Shown one piece after another: positions 1 through 5,198 of a stretch of DNA of 10,823 nt (the stretch's first letter is position 1; each line of letters opens with the position of its first letter). Made by a program: the position numbers and the translations under genes. The stretch is from CAYYGL01 sp964471235 (GTDB lineage Bacteria > Calditrichota > Calditrichia > RBG-13-44-9 > J075): assembly GCA_964471235.1 (NCBI GenBank), contig CAYYGL010000167.1, positions 1 to 10,823 on the forward strand. The letters are read 5' to 3'. The notes below the pieces were generated by a model. It made no database searches, was not told the DNA's origin, and worked only from the letters and a program-made list of their open reading frames with translations.

Positions 1-281
1 CCGTGACCCCGCATGGCGCCGCTGGGCGGTTTGTTGGTATACACCCGGCAGGCATCAAAACCGATGTTCTCTATCTCGTAAGGGGCTTGCAGGAGCACGC
101 CGTTGTAATACGTCGTCACCACGCCAAAGCTGCCGAATGCCCCGCCGTCTATCCTGATATCCGCATCCAGCATGGTAAAGCGACCGGTCTCATCCATCCC
201 CATTTCCATATCCATTTCCGTAGGGTGCCTGCCATGATTGGTCAGAAACACCTCCTCCCGGGATAAACGCACCTTCACCGG
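1..281 (-). CDS. Continuation of the HCR-like Mo subunit in the shifted frame; runs off the left edge
   Basis: Reading the minus strand from 281 in the codon frame ccg-gtg-aag gives about 93 uninterrupted residues to the window edge. They match what should follow the upstream frame: VKVRLSREEVF, then NHGRHPTEMDME, DIRIDGGAFGSFG, and NKPPSGAMRGHG at the edge. The N-K-P-P-x-G-x-x-R-G-H-G segment is a good match to HcrA of 4-hydroxybenzoyl-CoA reductases; the arginine/glycine stretch lies in the Mo-cofactor region. No start codon or ribosome site is needed, because this is the same gene as 275-1597 after a one-base shift. Several hundred residues of the Mo subunit must lie outside the window. 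Whether the whole is a pseudogene or carries an assembly error cannot be decided here. Confidence 0.85.
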
Positions 282-1597
282 TTTCCGGTTTTCATCGTTA
301 GATAGGCGGCAATAATTTCATGGGCAAAGGGATCGCCCTTGCCGCCAAAGCCGCCGCCCACAAAGGGCTTGATCACCCGGATTTTATCCAACGGCAGATG
401 CAGCACTTTTGACAGGGTGCGATGCACATAATGGGGCACCTGGGTGGCGGTGATCAGGGTCAGGTTGCCGTTGGCATCCCGGTAAGCAGTGCAGGCATGG
501 GGCTCGGTAAAGGCATGATTCAGCCCGTCAAAGGAGAAGTGCATCCGGCAACGGTGGGCTGCCATCTCCATCCCCTTCTCCTGATCGCCAAAACGCAACG
601 TCGCCCGTTTATGGATATTCTTTCCCTCCCGGCAGTGGGGATGAATGGGTTCCGCCTCCGCTTCCACCGGTTGTAATGCCTCCTCAATGGTCAGATAGGA
701 TTTCAAGGGTTGATAGGTCACCCGAATCCGCTTCAGCGCTTCCTCTGCAATGGCTTCCGTATCCGCCGCTACCGCTGCCACAATTTCCCCCACGTAAATC
801 ACTTTATCAATTGCCATGGCAGTCTGATCCCGGGAAATGGGGAGCACACCGAATTTTTCCGGCAACTCACTGCCAATGGCGACATATCGCACCCCCGGTA
901 ACTGTTTCGCTTCGCTGGTATCAATCGATGTGATCCGGGCATGGGGATGGGGACTCCTCAAAAACTTACAATGGAGAGCATCGGGGAAGTGGTAATCGTC
1001 GGCATACTTTGCCGCGCCGGTCACTTTCTGCCGGGCGTCAATATACGGCATCGATTTGCCTGCTACACGAGGCGACTCCGGCAATGTGTCCTTGCCGTCT
1101 TCTGGTTCTGTCAGTTTTCCGGGGGCTGCCGTTTTAGATAGTTCCCGGGCGGCTTCGGCAATGGCTTCAATGATCTTTTTATACCCAGTACAGCGGCACA
1201 TATTCCCGGAGATGGCGGTTTTGATTTCCTCAATCGTCGGGTGGGGATTTTCCTTCAGAAATGCCAGGGCAGTCATCACCATACCCGGGGTGCAATAGCC
1301 ACACTGGATGGCGCCTTTCTCCACAAACTGTTTCTGCAAGGGATGCAAGCGCCCATTCTCCGCAACCCCCTCGATGGTTAAAATGGAACTCCCCTGGCAG
1401 CGAAGCGCCGGCGTGAGGCAGCTTAACACCGGTTGCTCATCCACCCACACCGTGCAGGCTCCGCAGGCACCCTGCTCGCAGCCCATCTTGGTGCCGGTAA
1501 GCCCCAACTTTTCCCGCAGCACCCGGGCAAGGCTCTCATGGGCTTCCGCCAGCACCTCATATTGTTTTCCGTTTACGGTCAAAGAAATGTGTTCCAT
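275..1597 (-). CDS. 4-hydroxybenzoyl-CoA reductase-like Mo hydroxylase, [2Fe-2S] domain fused to Mo subunit (N-terminal part, frameshifted)
   Basis: This is a 440-residue reading frame of the xanthine oxidase family. Residues 1-80 form a plant-type [2Fe-2S] domain with ligands C40, C45, C48 and C60. Residues 81-155 form the helical [2Fe-2S] domain with C99, C102, C134 and C136. After a linker of about 30 residues, the Mo-cofactor domain starts near residue 185 and includes VGGGFGGK (413-420) followed by DPFAHE. The Mo part resembles HcrA, which reductively removes the phenolic hydroxyl of 4-hydroxybenzoyl-CoA. HcrC and HcrA are normally separate proteins, so this is a fusion, as in Desulfovibrio aldehyde oxidoreductase. 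ATG 1597 has an AGGAG at 1606-1610, 8 nt away. The frame stops at 275 in mid-domain, but homology continues one frame over. It is probably the third gene of the hemerythrin-SDR operon. The family is certain; the substrate is inferred from the Mo-domain motifs and the bcr neighbours. Confidence 0.85.
   Translation of the reverse strand: MEHISLTVNGKQYEVLAEAHESLARVLREKLGLTGTKMGCEQGACGACTVWVDEQPVLSCLTPALRCQGSSILTIEGVAENGRLHPLQKQFVEKGAIQCGYCTPGMVMTALAFLKENPHPTIEEIKTAISGNMCRCTGYKKIIEAIAEAARELSKTAAPGKLTEPEDGKDTLPESPRVAGKSMPYIDARQKVTGAAKYADDYHFPDALHCKFLRSPHPHARITSIDTSEAKQLPGVRYVAIGSELPEKFGVLPISRDQTAMAIDKVIYVGEIVAAVAADTEAIAEEALKRIRVTYQPLKSYLTIEEALQPVEAEAEPIHPHCREGKNIHKRATLRFGDQEKGMEMAAHRCRMHFSFDGLNHAFTEPHACTAYRDANGNLTLITATQVPHYVHRTLSKVLHLPLDKIRVIKPFVGGGFGGKGDPFAHEIIAAYLTMKTGNR
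278..292 (-). other. Frameshift site inside the HCR-like gene
   Basis: The upstream frame reads K-T-G-N-R-stop, where the family has K-T-G-(R/K)-P-V-K-V. Restoring one base between 282 and 284 (aa to aaa or aga) would join both frames exactly. The site is a tandem 7-mer on the minus strand, aaaccgg at 291-285 and again at 284-278, a context prone to slippage or miscalling. The zero-frame codons do not form an X-XXY-YYZ slippery heptamer, so programmed frameshifting is unlikely. Confidence 0.8.
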
Positions 1598-1618
1598 TGC
1601 AATATCTCCTGCACTTAA

Positions 1619-1718
1619 AGTTTAGGAAATTTAGATGTCCCCGGGGTTGTAATGCGATATGCTTCGGGAAGGGGAATTCCCCTGCCTTTGCAAATTGACT
1701 GGCAAAATTTCCTAAACT
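1619..1718. repeat. 14-bp perfect inverted repeat bounding a structured spacer
   Basis: The arm agtttaggaaattt at 1619-1632 is the exact reverse complement of 1705-1718, with 72 nt between. The loop contains two further perfect palindromes, aggggaattcccct (1670-1683) and ccccgggg (1639-1646). The right arm overlaps the 3' end of the SDR gene and supplies its TAG stop. The 100-bp size with terminal inverted repeats resembles a small non-autonomous element, but I see no target-site duplication. It could also be an RNA fold between two co-transcribed genes. Confidence 0.6.
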
Positions 1719-2464
1719 CCCGAACTTCCCACACTTTTTCCCCCATCCACATACAACACCTGCCCGGTGATGAAGCGGGCTTTCTCTGACGCCAGGAACG
1801 CCACCATTTCGGCAACATCCGCCGGCTGCCCCATGGTTCGGGTCGGCTGGGCGTTGATTAACTTCTGCCGCACCTCTTCCGGCAGGTTCCGGGTCAGCGG
1901 GGTATCGATCAGACCCGGCGCCACCGCATTGACCGTAATGCCCCGGTTGGCGGTTTCCAGGGCTAACGCCCGGGTAAGCCCCACAATGCCCGCTTTGGAT
2001 GCCGAGTAATTGCTCTGCCCGGGATTTCCCAGCCAGGCGCGGGAAGAAATGTTGATAATCCTCCCATAGCCGTTCTCCCGCATGATGGGCACTGCTTCGC
2101 GGCACATCAACCACGTGCCGCGTAAATTTACCCGAATCACTTCATCAAATTCCCTGGTGCTCATCTTCCAGATGACCCGGTCGCGAAGAATGCCGGCATT
2201 GTTTACCAGAACGGTCAGCCGCTTCTGCTCCGGCATCAACTGCTGAAAAAAGTGTTGAACACTCTCCTCATCGCCCACATCGCATTTCCGGAAAAGGCAG
2301 CGGTCATTTCCCAGCATTTCCACCGCTTTCTCCCCCTGCCGGGAATCCAGGTCTGCCAGCACGATAAAAAAACCGTCTTCTGCCAGCCGGGCGGCAATGG
2401 CAAAGCCAATCCCCTGTGCTCCCCCGGTTACAATGGCAATGGATTTCTCGTTTTTGCCCGCCAT
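1712..2464 (-). CDS. FabG-like short-chain dehydrogenase/reductase (SDR), probable hydroxyacyl-CoA dehydrogenase
   Basis: This is a 250-residue classical SDR, a full-length cytoplasmic NAD(P)-dependent oxidoreductase. The cofactor loop is TGGAQGIG (13-20). D38 ends the second strand, an acidic residue that usually favours NAD+. NNAG lies at 88-91. The catalytic set is N113, S141, Y153 and K157 (YxxxK), with PGLIDTP at 183-189. ATG 2464 is chosen because it overlaps the upstream hemerythrin stop (TGATG) and has GGAG 8 nt before it; a TTG one codon earlier is possible. The context suggests oxidation of a hydroxyacyl-CoA after ring reduction, in the manner of BadH (2-hydroxycyclohexanecarboxyl-CoA dehydrogenase). 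The SDR family is too broad to fix the substrate. The C-terminal tail after the conserved VDGG reads into the inverted repeat at 1705-1718. Confidence 0.9.
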   Translation of the reverse strand: MAGKNEKSIAIVTGGAQGIGFAIAARLAEDGFFIVLADLDSRQGEKAVEMLGNDRCLFRKCDVGDEESVQHFFQQLMPEQKRLTVLVNNAGILRDRVIWKMSTREFDEVIRVNLRGTWLMCREAVPIMRENGYGRIINISSRAWLGNPGQSNYSASKAGIVGLTRALALETANRGITVNAVAPGLIDTPLTRNLPEEVRQKLINAQPTRTMGQPADVAEMVAFLASEKARFITGQVLYVDGGKSVGSSGV

Positions 2465-2979
2465 CAAGACTGCTCCATCCCACGTTCAAATTCCTGCTTG
2501 CGCGCTTCCCCCAATTCCCGATCCTTATCCAGAAAAGAAAAATAAAGCCGCTCTTTTTGCTCCGGGGAAAGCATGGCATCCGCCGTGACGAACAGTTCAT
2601 CATTCTCCGCACTGATATGGTCCCGCAACATCAGAAGATAATCCCGCAGCACCTTGCGCGCCCGTTCCCAATCCTGTTGCTCAATAGCGGCCGCTGCCTC
2701 CCCAAGGTTCTCCCGAAATTGCTCATGGTGTTCCGTCAGGGCAGCCACCAGGGTTTCGCCCAGCATCTCATTCTCTTCCCGCAACAGGGTAAAGAGAATC
2801 TCCTCCTCCTTGTGGTGATGATATTGGTCGCCGTATTCCCGGAAAAATTGAACATACCGATTGAGGTCTCCCGAGGCGAGCGGGTGCGATTCATCAGCTA
2901 ACAGCGTTTCCAATTGCGCTGCGGCTTGCAGAATCACTTCATGTTCATCATACAACAGTTGCATGGCAGGGGAAATCAT
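2464..2979 (-). CDS. Hemerythrin-like (HHE) domain protein
   Basis: This 171-residue, mostly helical, soluble protein has the spaced histidine/carboxylate pattern of a diiron hemerythrin domain: H13; the cluster H54-H56 followed by E58-E60 (HxxxE); H84/H85; and H121 with E125 and E128. Such proteins bind O2 or NO, or help in iron-sulfur repair; no enzyme domain is attached. The start at 2979 is preferred over an in-frame ATG at 3024 because AAGGAAG lies just before it (2984-2990) and the conserved domain begins at once; the earlier start would add only a histidine-rich, unconserved leader. Its TGA shares a base with the SDR ATG, so the two are probably translationally coupled. It appears to be the first gene of the leftward operon. 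A role in protecting or reporting on the O2-labile BCR/HCR system is inference. Confidence 0.88.
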   Translation of the reverse strand: MISPAMQLLYDEHEVILQAAAQLETLLADESHPLASGDLNRYVQFFREYGDQYHHHKEEEILFTLLREENEMLGETLVAALTEHHEQFRENLGEAAAAIEQQDWERARKVLRDYLLMLRDHISAENDELFVTADAMLSPEQKERLYFSFLDKDRELGEARKQEFERGMEQS

Positions 2980-2983
2980 ATCA

Positions 2984-2990
2984 CTTCCTT
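2984..2990 (-). promoter_or_regulatory. Ribosome binding site fixing the hemerythrin start
   Basis: AAGGAAG on the minus strand, 4 nt before ATG 2979. The alternative ATG at 3024 has no comparable site. Confidence 0.65.
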
Positions 2991-3052
2991 TGAAATTTTG
3001 GTGATGGTGAACGCAACCATTCAAATCGGTGTCGGTTCCGGTAAGAGTATCC

Positions 3053-3099
3053 GGGAGCAGCCCATTGTCAGTGGTCTTCAGTTGGCGGCTCCCTTTTTT
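3053..3099 (+). terminator. GC-rich hairpin with T6 tail (terminator-like on plus; leader hairpin on minus)
   Basis: gggagc (3053-3058) pairs with gctccc (3088-3093). After a 1x1 mismatch, gccca (3060-3064) pairs four of five with ttggc (3082-3086), and six T's follow at 3094-3099. On the plus strand this has intrinsic-terminator form, although no plus-strand gene lies upstream in the window. On the minus strand the same hairpin sits in the predicted 5' leader of the hemerythrin mRNA. Confidence 0.5.
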
Positions 3100-3122
3100 G
3101 CACCCAAAGATGAGTCAATTTT

Positions 3123-3128
3123 ATAATA
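3123..3128 (-). promoter_or_regulatory. Predicted -10 element of the hemerythrin operon
   Basis: TATTAT on the minus strand matches the TATAAT consensus at five of six positions and puts transcription start near 3116. There is no good -35 hexamer; instead the palindrome at 3148-3169 is centred about 42 bp upstream of that start, as in class II activated promoters. An overlapping TATAAA (3125-3120) would move the start 3 nt. Confidence 0.45.
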
Positions 3129-3147
3129 ATGAATTCCCCCCGAATTT

Positions 3148-3169
3148 AAACATGATAAAAATCATGTTT
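3148..3169. promoter_or_regulatory. FNR/CRP-family-type operator palindrome
   Basis: aaacatgat-aaaa-atcatgttt is a perfect 9-bp inverted repeat with a 4-nt centre. The inner TGAT-N4-ATCA is the core of the FNR/DNR-type site (TTGAT-N4-ATCAA), differing from the consensus only at the outer base of each half. Its position relative to the predicted hemerythrin -10 fits an activator that contacts RNA polymerase. The regulator is not in the window, so assignment to FNR, an NO-responsive relative or another protein is inference. Confidence 0.5.
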
Positions 3170-3243
3170 CGGGCTGATAGTTGTCATTGTTTTCCATGGA
3201 CATCCCACATTATTTAAAACAACTTGCGTAGTCAGAAAATTCC

Positions 3244-3260
3244 CCCCGGTTCCGCCGGGG
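3244..3260. repeat. GC-rich hairpin
   Basis: ccccgg (3244-3249) and ccgggg (3255-3260) form a perfect 6-bp stem with a 5-nt loop. No T run follows on either strand, so it is not a convincing terminator. Confidence 0.4.
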
Positions 3261-3264
3261 ACTG

Positions 3265-3283
3265 CATTGAAGTTAATTCAATG
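3265..3283. promoter_or_regulatory. AT-rich 7-bp palindrome, possible operator
   Basis: cattgaa (3265-3271) and ttcaatg (3277-3283) are perfect inverted arms around gttaa. The size and symmetry suit a dimeric repressor, but no regulator family can be named and it lies far (about 380 bp) from bcrC. Confidence 0.25.
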
Positions 3284-3337
3284 TGTTGAAACGAGTTACC
3301 TCTTTTTGACGCGGGCGCATAACAAATTGCACTTCAA

Positions 3338-3490
3338 GAGATTCCGGCATCTCGCTCCGCTACCGTTGGAATGACTGACATATCAACACATCCGTTGTCA
3401 TTCCTGCCCCAATGAGGGGGCACTACTCCGAATGCCACAACGCCATCCCCTCGGGAGTGCCATGAGCATCGGGCAGGAATCTCATCAACC
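3338..3490. repeat. Degenerate intergenic repeat with inverted arms
   Basis: attcctgccc at 3400-3409 is perfectly inverted at 3471-3480, and inside it ggcactactcc is imperfectly matched by gggagtgcc. The flanking text (agattcc...ctcgctccgct...ggaatgac, 3338-3374) has the look of the dispersed 'ggaatgac/gtcattcctgcc' intergenic repeats of many bacterial genomes. A related string, gatgacggcaggaat, appears near 10747. Confidence 0.4.
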
Positions 3491-3588
3491 TTTTTGAGTT
3501 GTGCTTTATGCCATACACCCTTATGACTCATTTTGGATATCTGACCTTTTGCCTATTCATTTTTGCCTCCACCAGGGGTTTTAAGGAT

Positions 3589-3616
3589 TTGAAAGAGTAT
3601 TCGGTTCGAACATAAC
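3589..3616 (+). promoter_or_regulatory. Possible promoter for bcrC
   Basis: TTGAAA (3589-3594; five of six to the -35 consensus) and CATAAC (3611-3616; four of six to the -10) are 16 nt apart, giving a start near 3623 and a leader of about 39 nt. It is only a moderate match, and the true promoter may depend on an activator. Confidence 0.3.
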
Positions 3617-3661
3617 CTTAAACCAACTCCCTGCTTCACGCTTAAAATCTGGATTTATAAG

Positions 3662-4843
3662 ATGGAAACACTTGAAAATTTATTGGAACGTGCTCGTGAG
3701 CTGGCATTTGATCTTCAGTTTCAATCCGCCAAACAATGGAAATCCCGGGCGCCTGAACGCATATTGATTGGTTATCTTCCCATTTACTTTCCCCGGGAGC
3801 TTGTGCATGCCGCCAATGGGCTGGCAGTGGGCATCATGGGCGCCGGTGACCGGGTGCAAATTATCAAAGGCGATGCCTATTACCAATCTTATATTTGCCA
3901 CATGCCCCGGGGCATTATCGAGTTGGCTCTTAACGGTAACCTGGATGGTTTCGACGGCTTCGTGTTCCCCTCCATTTGCGATGTTATTCGCAATCTTTCC
4001 GGCATGTTTCAATTATTGGACAAGGGGAAATTTGTCAAATACCTGGATTATCCCCAGAACTTCCAGGCGCACATCGGGGGAGAATTCTACCGAAGAGAGC
4101 TTCAGCATGTCATTGACCACCTGAAGGAAGTGAATGGGGTTGAAGTCACTCCGGAGCGGTTGAACCATGCCATTCACCTGTTCAATCAAAATCGCCGTTT
4201 GTTGGAGCAGATTTATGATCTGCGCCAGGAGTATCCCTGGCGGCTCTCTGCGGTGGATTTCTATCATGTAATTCGCGCCGGGCTTACCATTCCGGTGGAA
4301 GAACACAATGAGATGCTGGAGCGCGTTTATCAACTGATTCAGGAGGACACTTCCCAGCCCATGGATAAGATTCGGGTGGTGGTGTCCGGGGCGTTCTGTG
4401 AACAACCGCCCATTGGTTTGATTAAAACCATCGAGTTGGCAGGCTGTTATATTGTGGATGATGATTTTATGCTGGGCAGCCGCTGGATAGAGGGCGAAAT
4501 CGAAGAGAACACATCAGACCCCCTCCAGGCACTGGTGGATGCTTATCTGAACCAGAGTACCTTTTCTTCCGCGGTATATGATGTGGGCAATCCCAAGAGC
4601 GCCCGGTTGATTGAGTTAATACGCAAACGCAAAGCCGACGGGGTGATCTTTGCCGCCCCCAGCTTTTGTGATCCGGCATTACTGGACAGACCGACCCTCC
4701 AGACCGCCTGTGATCAAGCCGGCATCCGCCATATCAGTTTCCAATACCATGAAAACACCGGGCAGTTTAAAGTTATCCAGGAACAGGTGGGCGCGTTCTC
4801 CGATTCCATCAAATTATGGGAAGATGCGCCGGTGGAGGTGTAG
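3662..4843 (+). CDS. bcrC: Benzoyl-CoA reductase subunit C (class I, BcrC)
   Basis: This 393-residue protein belongs to the 2-hydroxyacyl-CoA dehydratase (HgdB/FldB-like) family. With BcrB it forms the substrate-binding, iron-sulfur module of ATP-dependent benzoyl-CoA reductase, which reduces benzoyl-CoA to cyclohexa-1,5-diene-1-carboxyl-CoA. Recognisable segments are IGYLPIYFPRELVHAANG (36-53), YICHMPRG (77-84), FPSICDVIRN (102-111), VDFYHVIRAG (198-207) and SFCDP (334-338). C79, C106 and C336 sit at family-typical places for cluster or active-site ligands; C246, C262 and C350 are also present. The length fits BcrC. ATG 3662 is the only reasonable start, with a weak GGA 8 nt upstream. It leads the bcrCBAD set but is separated from bcrB by 355 bp, whereas these genes usually abut. 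Confidence 0.94.
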   Translation: METLENLLERARELAFDLQFQSAKQWKSRAPERILIGYLPIYFPRELVHAANGLAVGIMGAGDRVQIIKGDAYYQSYICHMPRGIIELALNGNLDGFDGFVFPSICDVIRNLSGMFQLLDKGKFVKYLDYPQNFQAHIGGEFYRRELQHVIDHLKEVNGVEVTPERLNHAIHLFNQNRRLLEQIYDLRQEYPWRLSAVDFYHVIRAGLTIPVEEHNEMLERVYQLIQEDTSQPMDKIRVVVSGAFCEQPPIGLIKTIELAGCYIVDDDFMLGSRWIEGEIEENTSDPLQALVDAYLNQSTFSSAVYDVGNPKSARLIELIRKRKADGVIFAAPSFCDPALLDRPTLQTACDQAGIRHISFQYHENTGQFKVIQEQVGAFSDSIKLWEDAPVEV

Positions 4844-4860
4844 GGGAGTGGGACCGTGAG

Positions 4861-4901
4861 CAGTAGGACAGGAATCAGTGAGGCAGTGGTCAGTAGGACA
4901 G
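4861..4901 (+). repeat. 11-bp direct repeat cagtaggacag
   Basis: cagtaggacag occurs at 4861-4871 and again at 4891-4901, with cagtga/cagtgg variants between and after. It is part of a degenerate CAGT-rich tract directly after bcrC. Confidence 0.6.
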
Positions 4902-4944
4902 TGAACAGTGAGTTGGAAGTTAGAAAGTGGGAAGTTGCAAGTGA

Positions 4945-4989
4945 GAAGTTAAAAGTTGGAAAGTTAAAAGTTTGAAAGTTAAAAGTTGG
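4945..4989 (+). repeat. 15-bp tandem repeat, three copies
   Basis: Units gaagttaaaagttgg (4945-4959), aaagttaaaagtttg (4960-4974) and aaagttaaaagttgg (4975-4989) differ at one or two bases. More diverged purine-rich units precede them (4911-4944, e.g. gttggaagttagaaag). The units are contiguous with no spacers, so this is not a CRISPR array. Confidence 0.8.
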
Positions 4990-5183
4990 ATGTGGAAGGT
5001 TCTGGTGGGAAATGATCCGGTTTATGAAGCCCGGGTTGGGCAGGTAACGTATTGACGGAAAAGCCCATCAGCAGGTGAAACGGGGGCAACATCTGTTGGA
5101 TTCCCCGGCAGGAGATTGGGAATGGGGTAAGTCGATGAGTAGCGGAAATTCGCGTCAATTATCGGGAAGGATTTAACCGAGTG

Positions 5184-5190
5184 AGAAAGG
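5184..5190 (+). promoter_or_regulatory. Ribosome binding site deciding the bcrB start
   Basis: agaaagg ends 8 nt before ATG 5199. This supports that start over the in-frame GTG at 5181, which overlaps the site itself. Confidence 0.55.
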
Positions 5191-5198
5191 TGGCTGGC

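Larger units (their letters stand above)
2980..3661. other. 682-bp divergent non-coding region
   Basis: This spacer separates the leftward hemerythrin operon from the rightward bcr genes. It holds a leader hairpin (3053-3099), a probable promoter with an FNR/CRP-type palindrome (3123-3169), a GC hairpin (3244-3260), an AT-rich palindrome (3265-3283), a degenerate repeat (3338-3490) and a weak bcr promoter (3589-3616). I see no RNA gene and no credible protein gene. Confidence 0.75.
4844..5198. other. 355-bp non-coding spacer between bcrC and bcrB
   Basis: The spacer holds a purine-rich degenerate repeat tract (4844-4990) with an 11-bp direct repeat and a 15-bp tandem repeat, then about 200 bp of unique sequence with one hairpin at 5081-5107 (cgggg/ccccg outer stem, caac/gttg inner stem). 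I see no credible gene, no intrinsic terminator and no strong promoter; a TTGACG at 5052-5057 lacks a good -10. Confidence 0.7.

Noticed and set aside
3..266. Open plus-strand frame at the left edge
   Set aside because: It is antisense to the shifted frame of the HCR-like gene, which carries clear family motifs.
275..290. Programmed ribosomal frameshift in the HCR-like gene
   Set aside because: The zero-frame codons do not give a slippery heptamer and I see no downstream pseudoknot; a one-base indel is simpler.
3334..3531. 65-residue minus-strand reading frame in the divergent region
   Set aside because: It lies wholly on the degenerate inverted repeat, has low-complexity repeat-type translation, no ribosome site and no recognisable domain.
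3603..3612. ggttcgaac resembling a tRNA T-loop
   Set aside because: No T-stem, acceptor stem or anticodon arm can be paired around it.
4945..4989. Possible CRISPR array
   Set aside because: The 15-bp units are directly adjacent with no spacers and no cas genes are present; it is a plain tandem repeat.
5052..5080. Second promoter upstream of bcrB (TTGACG)
   Set aside because: No acceptable -10 hexamer lies 15-19 nt downstream.
5081..5107. Riboswitch before bcrB
   Set aside because: Only a short interrupted hairpin is present; no B12 box, TPP or other known aptamer signature could be found.
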